Shown here: positions 1 through 9,244 of the stretch, piece by piece | Numbering within the stretch: position 1 is the stretch's first letter | Layout of the letters: each line of letters opens with the position of its first letter | From: Sphingomonas sp. Y38-1Y | GTDB lineage: Bacteria; Pseudomonadota; Alphaproteobacteria; Sphingomonadales; Sphingomonadaceae | Direction of reading: 5' to 3' | DNA: 64,000 bases | NCBI RefSeq assembly: GCF_032391395.1 | Contig: NZ_CP135916.1 | Coordinates: forward strand, 186,001-250,000 | The notes under the pieces: model-generated | The model's database searches: none | What the model was told of the DNA's origin: nothing | Seen by the model: only the letters and a program-made list of their open reading frames with translations | Program-made: the position numbers and the translations under genes

Positions 1-771
1 AACGTCGCCCTGCTGCCCAGCTACACCATCACCGTCCGCGATGCGGCCGGCGTGGAAGTGGGCCGCGTGACGGGACTGGCGGTCGTCGGTCCGCTGAGTA
101 CGGGCCTGTCGCTGACGGTTCCGGACCTGGATCCCGGTACCTACAGCTACACGATCAGCAGCACCAATATCGCTGGCACGGGCTATACGACGACGTCGCA
201 AATCAGCCAGACGATCACCAATCTCGACCAGTTCGACTTCGACAGCGCGACGACGGCGACGGGCAACATCCTCGCCAACGATGTCGATGGCGGCGCTTTC
301 GCATCGCTTCGGATCGAGAGCGGGACGGGCTTCACCCCCGTGGGCAATGCGACAGTGAAGGTCGATGGCGACTATGGCCGGCTCTTCATCGATGCCGATG
401 GCGATTACCGCTACGTCGTCGATGCGGACCTCGCTTACGCCCCCGGGCCGCGGGTGGACAGCTTCACCTATGAGATCGTCCAGCCCGGCGGGCAGACGGC
501 GACGGCGACGCTGGACATCACCATCGCCTCGGCGACCCCCGCGACCGCACCCGCACTGACCGCGGAGTTCGGGATCTTGGAGGAGCAAGGTGAGCTGGAG
601 ACGGTCCTTGCCCGCTACCTCGACGAGCAGGGGACGCAGGAAGGTCAAGGCCTCCATCCGGATGCGCCTGCGCCAGAACCGGCCGCGATTGTCCACGATC
701 CTGTCGACCCATTTGCTTACATAGATCAGCAAACGTACGAAGAGGATCGCCACCATCTTGGTCCGGTTTGA
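1..771 (+). CDS. C-terminal end of a large Bap-like secreted adhesin (5' partial)
   Basis: The frame is open from the first base, so this is only the last 256 residues of a larger protein. It has beta-rich Ig/cadherin-like repeat sequence, including NILANDVDGG and then DADGDYRYVVDADL and a Thr/Ala-rich strand ending LDITI, as in the repeat domains of Bap-type adhesins. The final 70 or so residues are acidic and Pro/Ala-rich and show no glycine-aspartate RTX nonapeptides. The type I secretion operon starts about 120 bases downstream on the same strand, so this protein is its likely substrate, exported to the cell surface or medium for adhesion or biofilm. That is inference from position and repeat type. 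The N-terminal retention or secretion features lie outside the window. Confidence 0.72.
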   Translation, partial: NVALLPSYTITVRDAAGVEVGRVTGLAVVGPLSTGLSLTVPDLDPGTYSYTISSTNIAGTGYTTTSQISQTITNLDQFDFDSATTATGNILANDVDGGAFASLRIESGTGFTPVGNATVKVDGDYGRLFIDADGDYRYVVDADLAYAPGPRVDSFTYEIVQPGGQTATATLDITIASATPATAPALTAEFGILEEQGELETVLARYLDEQGTQEGQGLHPDAPAPEPAAIVHDPVDPFAYIDQQTYEEDRHHLGPV

Positions 772-890
772 CAAGTTGGCCCGATTTGGTGGGACTTCCC
801 AAGGAGATAGCGCCGCATCTTAGTACTACGTTAAGCTCCCGATGCTTTCCTCCGTCTCAGACGAAAGAAAGTATTAGGGGAGTCGTGCGG

Positions 891-2228
891 ATGCGGCGCG
901 ATGCTCGTGTAACTTTGGTCGCTCTAACCTGCCTGCTCGTATCCCCGGGATACGGGCAGGCGCTGTCTGATCGAGCCCCCGGCGCACCAGCGGGCGCGGT
1001 CCTCACCCTGGATCAGGCGGTCCGCGCCGCGGTCGCCTGGCACCCCCAGGTGACCGAGGCGTCGGGCTCGCTCAGCGCCCGCCGCGAGGAAATCGCGGTC
1101 GCCCGCGCGGGCTATCTGCCGCGCGTCAACGCCGGGGTCGACAGCGGCTATGACAGCCGCATCGCCGACAGCTGGCGCCCGCGCCCGACCGCGTCGGTCG
1201 ACCAGATGCTCTATGATTTCGGCAAGGTGGCGAGCGCCGTCGCCGCCGCCCGCGCCGACACCCGGGAGGGTGAAGCGCAGCTGCTGCTCGCGATCGACGA
1301 CCTCGTCCGCCAGACCGCCTTCGCCGCGATCGAGCTCCAGCGCGCCGCGGCACTCCGCACCGTCGCGCAAGCCCAGCTGGCGCGGATCGGCGAGATCAGC
1401 CGGCTGGTCGGCGACCGCAGCGACGTCGGCGCCGCGACCCGATCCGACGCGCTTCAGGCCCGTGCCCGTGTCGAGAGCGCCCGCGCCACGCTGTCGCAGA
1501 TCGAGGCGTCGACGCAGCGTTGGTCGGCGGCGCTCGCCTTCCTCGTCGGGCGCGACACGCCCGTCCCGGGCGTCACCGACGACGCGCCCGCCTTCCTCGA
1601 CACCGCCTGCATCGACGCGAGCGTCCGCCCCGAGCCGGTGCCTGCGATCATGGCCGCGGAGGCACGCCGCGACGAAGCGGAGGCCAATCTTCGCCGCAGC
1701 AAGGCGGACCAGTATCCGACCATCGCGTTCGGCGGCAACGCGTCGACCGACCTTGCCTCCTTCACCTCGGACCGCAGCATCTACAGCTTCGGGCTGCGCG
1801 CCTCGAGCGAGGTGTTCGGCGGCGGCGCGCGGCGCGCCCGCGCTCGCGGCGCGCAGCTGGCGCTCGGCGCGGCGGAGGCGTCGATCGCCGCGACCCGGCT
1901 GGAGACGCGGCAGGCGCTGGCGGAAGCCGGCACGCAGGTGCCGCTCCTCACCGACCTGCTCCAAACGCTGGAGCGACGGCGCACCGACATGGCGGAGACG
2001 GGCAAGCTCTACGAGCTCCAGTACCTCCAGATGGGCACGCGCACGCTCGTCGATCTTCTCAACGCCGAACAGGAGCTGCACCAGGTGGGGTTCGAGATCG
2101 TCAACACGCGCCACGATCTGCGCCGGCTCGAGATCGACTGCCTCTACAATAGCGGCCGGTTGCGCACCGCCTTCCAGCTCGATGAGCGACAGATCACCGG
2201 ACGGCAGTTTGCGGGGAGGATGCAATGA
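891..2228 (+). CDS. TolC-family outer membrane protein of a type I secretion system
   Basis: The 445-residue protein forms the outer-membrane/periplasmic channel of the secretion system encoded with it. It starts with a signal peptide (RRDARVTLVALTCLLVSPGYG) and has the long Ala/Arg/Glu-rich helices and repeated halves of the OEP/TolC family, for example the LTLDQAVRAAVAWHPQV segment near the mature N-terminus. I chose ATG 891 because AGGGGAG lies 8 bases upstream and the signal peptide follows directly. The frame is open back to 768, but that extension has no such features. It overlaps the ABC gene by four bases (ATGA), indicating translational coupling. Channel function is family knowledge; the substrate is inferred to be the adhesin just upstream. 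Confidence 0.88.
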   Translation: MRRDARVTLVALTCLLVSPGYGQALSDRAPGAPAGAVLTLDQAVRAAVAWHPQVTEASGSLSARREEIAVARAGYLPRVNAGVDSGYDSRIADSWRPRPTASVDQMLYDFGKVASAVAAARADTREGEAQLLLAIDDLVRQTAFAAIELQRAAALRTVAQAQLARIGEISRLVGDRSDVGAATRSDALQARARVESARATLSQIEASTQRWSAALAFLVGRDTPVPGVTDDAPAFLDTACIDASVRPEPVPAIMAAEARRDEAEANLRRSKADQYPTIAFGGNASTDLASFTSDRSIYSFGLRASSEVFGGGARRARARGAQLALGAAEASIAATRLETRQALAEAGTQVPLLTDLLQTLERRRTDMAETGKLYELQYLQMGTRTLVDLLNAEQELHQVGFEIVNTRHDLRRLEIDCLYNSGRLRTAFQLDERQITGRQFAGRMQ

Positions 2229-4408
2229 GCGCGCTTCAGGCGATCCCGCTGCCGACGACCGCGCCGCTCGAAGACTGGCTCGGCATGCTGCGCAGCATTT
2301 CGCGGCATTACCGGCTGCCGCTGTCCGAACAGAGCGTACGGCTGGCCGGCGCCTGGCGCAGCGACGGCGACGAGCGGATGATGGTCGCCGCGATCGCCCG
2401 GGCGAGTGGACTGGGTGCCCGCTTCCTCGAAGGCAGGGCAGCCCGCGTCACCCGCTGGCGCCTGCCGATGATCGCCCGGCTGAAGGGCGGCGAGCTGCTG
2501 CTCGTCACTGCGATCGATGGCGAGGGACAGGCGGTCTATTCAGGCGCCGGCGACAACGGCCTTACCTCGCAGATGCCGCTGGCCGAGCTGGTCGCCGAAA
2601 CCGCCTTCTTCGTCGTCGCGCGGCCCGCGCGGTCGGCGCCCGATCCGCGCATCGACGCCTATATCCGCCCCTATGAGGAGCATTGGCTCCGCCGCATCCT
2701 GATGCGCGATGCGGGTGCGTACGGGCACGTGATGATCGCGTCGCTGGTGTCGAACTGCCTGGCGCTCGCGACCGTGCTGTTCTCGATGCAGGTCTATGAC
2801 CGCGTGGTGCCCGCCAATTCGGCAGCGACGCTCTATATCCTGTTCGCCGGCGTGCTCGCGGCGATCCTGTTCGACTTCGCGCTTCAGCGGCTGCGGTCGA
2901 TTATCATCGACGTGCTCGGCAAGCGTGCGGACCTTCGCATCTCCGACCGGGTGTTCGGTCACGCGCTGCGCGTCCGGACGCAGTCGCGGCCGCGATCGAC
3001 GGGTACCTTCATCTCCCAGCTTCGCGACCTCGACCAGGTGCGCGACCTGCTCACCTCCACGACCGTCGCGGCGATCGCGGACCTGCCTTTCTTCCTCCTG
3101 TTCCTCGTCATTCTCTGGTCGATCGGGGGCCCGCTCGCACTGGTGCCGATCGGCGCCGTCGTGCTGCTGCTCGTTCCCGGCCTGCTCGCACAGCGGCGGA
3201 TGCGCGCCTATGCGACCGAGGCAATGCGCGAAAGCTCGCTGCGCAACGCGCTCCTGGTCGAGGCGGTGCAGGGCATCGAGGACATCAAGTCGCTCCAGGC
3301 GGAGGACCGGCTCCAGCATCAGTGGAACCACTACAACGCCGTCTCGGGCGAGGCGCAACTGAAGCTGCGCAGCCTGACCAACACGCTCACCTCCTGGACG
3401 CGGACGGTGCAGAACGGCGTCTATGCGACGGTCATCGTCGTCGGCGCGCCGATGGTGATCGCCGGCGACTTGACGACGGGCGCGCTCGTCGCGGTGTCGA
3501 TCCTCGGCTCGCGAATGATGGCGCCGATGGCCAACGTCACTTCGCTGCTCAGCCGCTATCAACAGGCGCGCGTCGCGGCCAAGGGCCTGGACGAGCTGAT
3601 GGCGCTGCCCGTCGACCAGCCCGAGCATGAGCATCGCATTCCCCTGCCCTCGGCTGCCGGCAGCTTCTCGATCCGCTCGGCGCTGTTCGCCTATGGCAAC
3701 GATCCCGATGCCAAGCCCGTGCTGTCGGTCGACCGGCTCGACATCGCCGCGGGAGAGAAGGTCGCGATCCTGGGCCGCAACGGCGCGGGCAAGTCGACGC
3801 TGCTCCAGGGGCTGTCCGGCCTGCTCCGCCCCATCGCGGGCGAGCTGCTGCTCGACGACCTGGCGATGCATCACATCGACCCGGCCGACGTGCGCCGCGA
3901 CGTCGGCCTGCTGACGCAGGACAGCCGGCTGTTCCACGGCACGCTGCGCGAAAACCTGATGCTCGGCGCGCCGCAGGCGAGTGTGGAGGCGATCTGGACG
4001 TCGCTGACGATGGTCGGTGCCGCGCCGTTCGTGCGCCAGCTCAATGACGGGCTGGAGCATCTGGTGCTGGAGGGCGGCCGCGGGCTGTCCGGCGGACAGA
4101 TCCAGTCGCTGCTGCTCGCACGGCTGATCCTGCGCGATCCGGTCGCGTTGCTGCTCGACGAGCCCACCGCGGCGATGGACGAGACGGTCGAGCGCCAGTT
4201 CATCCAGCGCTTCAAGACCTGGGCAAGCGGACGCACCGTCATCCTCGCCACCCACCGGATGCGCGTGCTCGACATCGTCGATCGGGTGATCGTCGTCGAT
4301 AGCGGCCGCATCCTCCTCGACCAGCCCAAGGAAGCTGCCCTCAGGACGATGCAGGCGACGCGAGCGCAGGCGACGCGGGCGCAGACGACGCGGGAGAAGG
4401 CGGCATGA
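2225..4408 (+). CDS. Type I secretion ABC transporter (permease-ATPase) with C39-like N-terminal domain
   Basis: A 727-residue HlyB/LapB-type exporter of the inner membrane. Residues 1-140 look like a peptidase-C39-like domain without the catalytic Cys/His pair, as in exporters that bind but do not cleave their substrate. A six-helix membrane region spans about 155-440. The nucleotide-binding domain has the Walker A GRNGAGKST (about 516-524), signature LSGGQ (about 621), Walker B LLLDEP (about 645) and switch histidine ATHRM (about 676). It overlaps the TolC gene before it and the HlyD gene after it by ATGA. The extreme C-terminus is a threefold ATRAQ-like repeat outside the ATPase fold. The likely cargo is the upstream adhesin. 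Confidence 0.92.
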   Translation: MSALQAIPLPTTAPLEDWLGMLRSISRHYRLPLSEQSVRLAGAWRSDGDERMMVAAIARASGLGARFLEGRAARVTRWRLPMIARLKGGELLLVTAIDGEGQAVYSGAGDNGLTSQMPLAELVAETAFFVVARPARSAPDPRIDAYIRPYEEHWLRRILMRDAGAYGHVMIASLVSNCLALATVLFSMQVYDRVVPANSAATLYILFAGVLAAILFDFALQRLRSIIIDVLGKRADLRISDRVFGHALRVRTQSRPRSTGTFISQLRDLDQVRDLLTSTTVAAIADLPFFLLFLVILWSIGGPLALVPIGAVVLLLVPGLLAQRRMRAYATEAMRESSLRNALLVEAVQGIEDIKSLQAEDRLQHQWNHYNAVSGEAQLKLRSLTNTLTSWTRTVQNGVYATVIVVGAPMVIAGDLTTGALVAVSILGSRMMAPMANVTSLLSRYQQARVAAKGLDELMALPVDQPEHEHRIPLPSAAGSFSIRSALFAYGNDPDAKPVLSVDRLDIAAGEKVAILGRNGAGKSTLLQGLSGLLRPIAGELLLDDLAMHHIDPADVRRDVGLLTQDSRLFHGTLRENLMLGAPQASVEAIWTSLTMVGAAPFVRQLNDGLEHLVLEGGRGLSGGQIQSLLLARLILRDPVALLLDEPTAAMDETVERQFIQRFKTWASGRTVILATHRMRVLDIVDRVIVVDSGRILLDQPKEAALRTMQATRAQATRAQTTREKAA
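4352..4396 (+). repeat. Three tandem 15-bp units in the tail of the ABC exporter gene
   Basis: Units begin at 4352, 4367 and 4382 and read CAGGCGACGCGAGCG with a few substitutions. They keep the frame and encode a repeated Gln-Ala-Thr-Arg-Ala motif at the end of the ABC exporter, just before its stop. Confidence 0.8.
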
Positions 4409-5592
4409 GCGCGGCGGCGGTCCTGGACGACGACCTGCTCGACGATGGCGAGCGCCGGCGGCTGGCGGTCTCGACCCGGCTTACCTGGACGCTGATCGCG
4501 CTGTTCGCGGTCGCGCTGGGCTGGGCATGGCTCGCCGAACTGGACGAGGTGTCGACCGGCCAGGGCAAGGTCGTGCCGACCAGCCAGGAACAGGTGATCC
4601 AGTCGCTCGAGGGCGGCATTGTCACCGAGATGAAGGTCAAGCAGGACGACCTGGTCCAGCCCGGCCAGATCCTCGCGCGGCTCGACCCGACCCAGGCGGG
4701 ATCGACGGTCGAGGAGAGCGAGGCCAAGTACCAGTCCGCGCTCGCCGCCCAGACACGGCTGTCGGCCGAGGTCAACGGCACCGCGCTCTCCTTCCCCAAG
4801 GAGCTCGCCGGCTTTCCCGCGATCACCGCCAGCGAGACGCGGCTCTACAATGCGCGCCGCTCGGGCCTTGCCCAGTCGGAGGCGCTGATCGACAAGTCGC
4901 TCGCGCTCATCAACCGCCAGGTCGGCATCGGCGAGCAATTGAGCGCCGTCGGCGCGGCGAGCACGGTCGAGGTCATCAAGCTGAAGCGCGAACAGGCCGA
5001 GCTTCAGCTCAAAAAGGCGGACCTGCGCTCGCAATATCTGGTCGAGGCGCGGCAGGAACTGGCGCGCGTCAGCCAGGACGTCAACGCACTCGCCCCCATC
5101 ATTCGCGGCCGGTCGGACACGCTCCAGCGCCTCGTGCTGCGCTCGCCGGTGCGCGGCGTGGTCAAGAGCCTCGCGGTCTCGACGATCGGCGGCGTGGTGC
5201 CGCCCAATGGCGAGGTGATGCGGATCGTCCCGCGTGACGACCGCCTCCTCACCGAAGCGCGCATCTCGCCGCGCGACATCGCTTTCATCCACCCGGGCCA
5301 GCGCGCCAGCGTCAAGATCACCGCTTACGATTACTCGATCTATGGCGGGCTGGAGGGACAGGTCGTCAGCATCTCGCCAGACACGATCCGCGACGAGGTC
5401 AATCCCGACATCTTCTATTACCGCGTCTATGTCCGCACATCTTCCGACCGTCTGGTCAACGATGCGGGCAAGGCGTTCCCGATCACCCCCGGCATGGTCG
5501 CCACTGTCGATATCCACACGGGGAGCAAGTCCGTGCTCCAGTATCTCCTGAAGCCGCTCAATCGCGTCAACGAAGCATTGCGCGAACGATGA
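4405..5592 (+). CDS. HlyD-family periplasmic adaptor of the type I secretion system
   Basis: This 395-residue membrane fusion protein joins the ABC exporter to the TolC-like channel. One membrane helix (about 30-50, LTWTLIALFAVALGWAWLAEL) is followed by a lipoyl/biotinyl-like half (VSTGQGKVVPTSQEQVIQ, then SLEGGIVTEMKVKQDDLVQPGQ), a long alpha-hairpin (about 105-230), the second lipoyl half (VLRSPVRGVVKSLAV) and a beta-barrel region near 290-370. Length and domain order match PrtE/LapC proteins. It overlaps the ABC gene by ATGA and the next gene by ATGA, so the uncharacterised gene downstream belongs to the same transcript. Confidence 0.92.
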   Translation: MSAAAVLDDDLLDDGERRRLAVSTRLTWTLIALFAVALGWAWLAELDEVSTGQGKVVPTSQEQVIQSLEGGIVTEMKVKQDDLVQPGQILARLDPTQAGSTVEESEAKYQSALAAQTRLSAEVNGTALSFPKELAGFPAITASETRLYNARRSGLAQSEALIDKSLALINRQVGIGEQLSAVGAASTVEVIKLKREQAELQLKKADLRSQYLVEARQELARVSQDVNALAPIIRGRSDTLQRLVLRSPVRGVVKSLAVSTIGGVVPPNGEVMRIVPRDDRLLTEARISPRDIAFIHPGQRASVKITAYDYSIYGGLEGQVVSISPDTIRDEVNPDIFYYRVYVRTSSDRLVNDAGKAFPITPGMVATVDIHTGSKSVLQYLLKPLNRVNEALRER

Positions 5593-7268
5593 CCGCCGCG
5601 CTCGACCTCCGCCTGCTCGCGCTGGCCCCCGCCGCCCTGTCGGCACCCCTCGTCCAGGTGGAGGGACGCGACCGCTGCATCCTGTTTCTCTCGGCCAGTG
5701 ACGGCGACGCGCGTGCGGTCACCGTCTGCGGCGTCGGCGGCGACCCCGGATCGGCCTGGAATGCCGCGACCGAGAAACTGCGCAGCCGCACCACCGCTCT
5801 CCGCTGGCTCCGCCTCGACTGGGTGCGCGTGGTCGAGGCGAGCGACTGGCGCACGCTCGGCGACCGGCTGGGGCGGACCAAGCGCAACTATTTCCGGCTG
5901 GGCATCGCGATCGATGCCGGGTTCGAGCACGCGTTCCTCGAAACCGAACTCAACGCCAACGCCATGCTCTATGGCGGCCCGGCGCATGGCTGCGCGCTGC
6001 TGAACGAGGCCAATTTCGCGCGCTATGCCCGGCTGCGCGACCAGGTGGCCGCCGTCGATTTTGCCGGGGACGCGCCGATCTGGCTGTTCGCGACCGACGC
6101 GCTGTTCCTCGACGAGGCGGGCGGGCTGCATCCGATCACGGGACGCGGGCGCGTTTCGGGCATCCGCGACGTGCCCGATGCCGCCGATCCGGCGCTGCTC
6201 ACCCAGCTGATCGACGGCGGGGCGCGCTATCTCGCTACGCAGGTCGGGGACGACGGGCGGTTCAGCTATGGCTGGCACGCCTGTTTCGACCGGCCGATCG
6301 AGTCCTATAACAGCCTGCGCCACGCCAGCACCGTCTATGCAATGCTGGAGGCGTGGGAAGTGACGCGCGATCCGCTGGTGCTCGCCGCGATCGACCGCGC
6401 GCTCGTCCACCTGGTCGGCGACCTGATCGTCCGCACCGGCGACGCCGCCTTCGTCGCGGAAGCGAATGGCGAGCTCAAGCTTGGCGGCAATGCGGTCGCC
6501 CTGCTCGCGCTCGTCAAGCATGCCGAGCTGATGGGGACGGAAGCCAACCGGCCGCTGATGGAGCGGCTGGCGAACGGCATCGTCGCGATGCAGGACGCGC
6601 ATACCGGACGCTTCGTCCATGTGCTCGACCATCCCTCGCTCGCGGTGAAGGACCCGTTCCGCATCATCTATTATGATGGGGAGGCGGCGTTCGCGCTGAC
6701 GCGGATGTACGAGCTGACCGGCGACATCAGCCTCCTGCGCGCGGTCGAGCGGGCGTTCGATCATTTCATCGATGCCGGACACGCCAAGGCGCACGACCAT
6801 TGGCTCGCCTATGCGGTCGAGGCGCTGAGCCGCTACAGCGCGCATCCGCGCTACTTCAAGTTCGGTGTCGACAATGTCCGCGGCTATCTCGACTTCGTCG
6901 AGCGGCGCATCACCACCTTCCCCACCCTCCTCGAACTGATGATGGCCACCCGCTCGCTCATTGAGCGGATGCGGCGCGATCCGGGGGCGGCGCCGATGCT
7001 GGCGTCGCTCGACCTCGACCATTTCGACCGGGCGATGCACGCAAGGGCGCGGCATCTGCTCACTGGGCGTTTCTGGCCGGAGCTTGCGATGTTCTATGCC
7101 AATCCCGACCGTATCGTCGGCAGCTTCTTCATCCGCCACCACGGCTTTCGTGTGCGGATCGACGATGTCGAGCATTACCTCTCGGCACTGATCGCCTATC
7201 GCCGGCACCTGATCGAGGGGGCGGCGGCGCGGACCGAGCCGCTGCGGAGGGTCGCATCATGCGCCTGA
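5589..7268 (+). CDS. Unrecognised 559-residue protein, possible alpha/alpha-toroid fold, in the secretion operon
   Basis: I do not recognise a named family with certainty. There is no signal peptide or membrane helix, so it is probably cytoplasmic. Residues 1-200 are a mixed alpha/beta region (CILFLSASDGDARAVTVCGV, FLETELNANAMLYGG). Residues about 210-540 are rich in paired helices with conserved-looking aromatic and acidic turns (NSLRHASTVYAMLEAWE, GGNAVALLALVKHAE, DGEAAFALTRMYELTGD), the pattern of six-hairpin glycosidase-like or N-acylglucosamine-epimerase-like toroids. It is coupled to the HlyD gene by ATGA and overlaps the MarR-like gene by 10 bases. A role in modifying the secreted adhesin or a matrix sugar is possible, but that is inference from position only. 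Confidence 0.6.
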   Translation: MTAALDLRLLALAPAALSAPLVQVEGRDRCILFLSASDGDARAVTVCGVGGDPGSAWNAATEKLRSRTTALRWLRLDWVRVVEASDWRTLGDRLGRTKRNYFRLGIAIDAGFEHAFLETELNANAMLYGGPAHGCALLNEANFARYARLRDQVAAVDFAGDAPIWLFATDALFLDEAGGLHPITGRGRVSGIRDVPDAADPALLTQLIDGGARYLATQVGDDGRFSYGWHACFDRPIESYNSLRHASTVYAMLEAWEVTRDPLVLAAIDRALVHLVGDLIVRTGDAAFVAEANGELKLGGNAVALLALVKHAELMGTEANRPLMERLANGIVAMQDAHTGRFVHVLDHPSLAVKDPFRIIYYDGEAAFALTRMYELTGDISLLRAVERAFDHFIDAGHAKAHDHWLAYAVEALSRYSAHPRYFKFGVDNVRGYLDFVERRITTFPTLLELMMATRSLIERMRRDPGAAPMLASLDLDHFDRAMHARARHLLTGRFWPELAMFYANPDRIVGSFFIRHHGFRVRIDDVEHYLSALIAYRRHLIEGAAARTEPLRRVASCA

Positions 7269-7738
7269 CCGATCAGCGCCAGCAGCGGATCGAGGTCGCC
7301 GCGCCCGGCCCGCGATCCTTCGCGCGGCAGCTCTCGCTCCTCGACTGCGCGCGCATGACCCGCACCGCGCGGGCGCGGCACAGCGACACCTTTCCCAAGG
7401 GCGTCTTCCGCGACCGGGCGTGGGACATCATGATCGAGCTGTTCATCGCCGATGGCGAACGCCGCTCGCTTTGCATGAAGGATGCGATGATCATCGCCGA
7501 GGACAGCCCGGCGGGGTCGGTCCGCCGCGTCGACTCGCTGGAGGAAGCCGGACTGGTCGAGCGCACGGTCGATCCCGACGATCACCGCCGCGTGCTGATC
7601 CGTCTGAGCGATCGCGGCACCCATGCGATGACCGCGTTCCTGCGCGACCTCTATATGCTGGACTCGCCGGTGCCGACGCCGCCTAGCCACGCGGCGCCGA
7701 CGGGGTTCAAGCCGGCGTCGCAGGGCAGCCTGGACTGA
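7259..7738 (+). CDS. MarR-like winged-helix transcriptional regulator
   Basis: A 159-residue protein with a winged-helix DNA-binding core at about 55-130: a helix-turn-helix stretch (SLCMKDAMIIAEDSPAGSVR) and then a wing with the MarR-type pattern of LVERTVDPDDHRRVLIRLSD. The family usually acts as a dimeric repressor. Its ATG lies inside the end of the preceding gene (10-base overlap), so it is the last member of the secretion operon and may control it. Its stop abuts the stop of the convergent tannase-like gene with no gap. The first 50 residues match no family I know. Confidence 0.8.
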   Translation: MRLTDQRQQRIEVAAPGPRSFARQLSLLDCARMTRTARARHSDTFPKGVFRDRAWDIMIELFIADGERRSLCMKDAMIIAEDSPAGSVRRVDSLEEAGLVERTVDPDDHRRVLIRLSDRGTHAMTAFLRDLYMLDSPVPTPPSHAAPTGFKPASQGSLD

Positions 7739-9244
7739 TCAAGACCCGACCAGCGATCGTCGCTGCATCGCGCCGCCGAGCAGGCGATCGTCGACACATC
7801 GATAGGACGTCGCGGCCTCGGTTGGCCCCTTGCCATCATAGAGGGCACGCTGCGGAAACGGGCACAGCAGGCGGGTGAAGTTCGGCCGATTGTCCGCCAG
7901 CTTGGTCGCCACGAGTTGCCGCGGCGGCTCGCCCTGCTCGACCCAGCGGATCAGCGCCCAGAGCGCGTCGCGGCTCGGGTCGCCGGGCGCGGTCGCGTGG
8001 CCCGATCCGCCGAGATTGTCGGCGCCCGGCCCGCCGCGGCAATGATACATGCCCGGCACCATGAACAGCCGCACCGACTCGTCCAGCCTGGGATTGCCGC
8101 GCGCCAGCGCCGCGTAATAGTCGATCGTCGGACCCGCATTGGTCGACGGGTCGGCCCAGCCCTGCCAGATGATCGCCTTGCCGCCGCGCGCCGTGAACGG
8201 CTGGATCGCGACACGATCGGCGCGCAGTTCGGGCATCGCGCGATTGGCGGCGGCGAGGTCGGCGGTGCGGCGGAAGCTGTTCTCGTCCCAATTCGCATCG
8301 TCATGGACGCCGTCCGCCCACATCGCGCGCAGCAGCGGCGACGGCGGCCCCGGCCGCGTGCGCACACCCGGCAACAGCCCGCCGTCCATCGCCCGCCCCC
8401 GCTCGTCGCGCATCGGCGCGGTGATGCGATCGAGCATCGCGAGCTTGGGCGCGGTCAGGCAGCCATCGGCGTGCCCGGGCTTGCACAAGAGCGTTGCGGT
8501 CCTGAAGCGGCACGCCATCGGGTTCTCGACGATGCCGTCACGCACGCCGTCGTTCGCATCGCAGGCGGCGGTCGCCTTCGCCTCGTAGAGCGCCCAGTCG
8601 GCGTCCGAGAGCGCCGCGCCCGACTGCCATTTCTGCTGCAGCGAGAACCACATCATCCGCACCGACTGGAGCGGCATGTATGGCCCCGGCGCGCCGGCGA
8701 GCACGCCGTCATAATCGCCGGGGTAGGACTGCATTTCCTTCAGCGCCTGGCGCCCGCCGCCCGAACAGCCGGTGAAATAGCTGCGGTTCGGCGCTCTGCC
8801 ATAGAAGCGCGCGACCAGCGCCTTGGCCGCCTCGGCCGTCAGGTGGACGGCGCGGTGCTCGTAATCGGTGCGCGCCTTGGGATCGGCCATCCAGCGCGCC
8901 TGGCCCGCCTTGTGGCCGCTGTCGGTGGTGACCGCGGCGAAGCCTTCATTGGCGCGCAGGCTGAGGTCGGCATAGTTGAACACGCCCGCATCGCCGCCGA
9001 CGCCGGCGCCCAGCAATCGCCCGTTCCAGTCGGTCGGGAGCCACAGTTCGAAGCCGATATTGCCCTCGATCGTTCCCTCGACCCGGCAGAGCGGCACGTT
9101 GAGACGGCTGGGCTTGTAGGGGCTGGTCGTTGCCGGCTGCCAGCCGGGCGCCACCTCGCTCGCCGCGGTCACCTGCACCTGTCCGGCGTGCGCGCCGACC
9201 AACGACGCGCATCCGGCCAGCACCGCGGCGAGCATCGCCGGCAT
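7739..9244 (-). CDS. Tannase/feruloyl esterase family lipoprotein
   Basis: A 501-residue alpha/beta hydrolase of the tannase/feruloyl esterase family, which splits esters of aromatic acids. The N-terminus is a short lipoprotein signal with lipobox LAGC (Cys12), so it is probably attached to a membrane outside the cytoplasm. The nucleophile motif GCSGGG gives Ser161. The acid is likely in GWADPS and the histidine in PGMYHCRGG, each followed by family-typical sequence. Paired cysteines flanking the active site are typical of the family. Its ATG overlaps the TGA of the TonB receptor by one base, so import and hydrolysis are coupled. The true substrate (gallate, hydroxycinnamate or other ester) cannot be read from sequence. 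Confidence 0.85.
   Translation of the reverse strand: MPAMLAAVLAGCASLVGAHAGQVQVTAASEVAPGWQPATTSPYKPSRLNVPLCRVEGTIEGNIGFELWLPTDWNGRLLGAGVGGDAGVFNYADLSLRANEGFAAVTTDSGHKAGQARWMADPKARTDYEHRAVHLTAEAAKALVARFYGRAPNRSYFTGCSGGGRQALKEMQSYPGDYDGVLAGAPGPYMPLQSVRMMWFSLQQKWQSGAALSDADWALYEAKATAACDANDGVRDGIVENPMACRFRTATLLCKPGHADGCLTAPKLAMLDRITAPMRDERGRAMDGGLLPGVRTRPGPPSPLLRAMWADGVHDDANWDENSFRRTADLAAANRAMPELRADRVAIQPFTARGGKAIIWQGWADPSTNAGPTIDYYAALARGNPRLDESVRLFMVPGMYHCRGGPGADNLGGSGHATAPGDPSRDALWALIRWVEQGEPPRQLVATKLADNRPNFTRLLCPFPQRALYDGKGPTEAATSYRCVDDRLLGGAMQRRSLVGS

Noticed and set aside
1-756. Minus-strand frame open from ATG 756 to the window edge, with a hydrophobic start
   Set aside because: It is codon-for-codon antisense to the adhesin repeats. 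The plus strand shows recognisable adhesin repeat sequence and the minus strand no known family; a truncated minus-strand gene cannot be fully excluded for the first 60 codons.
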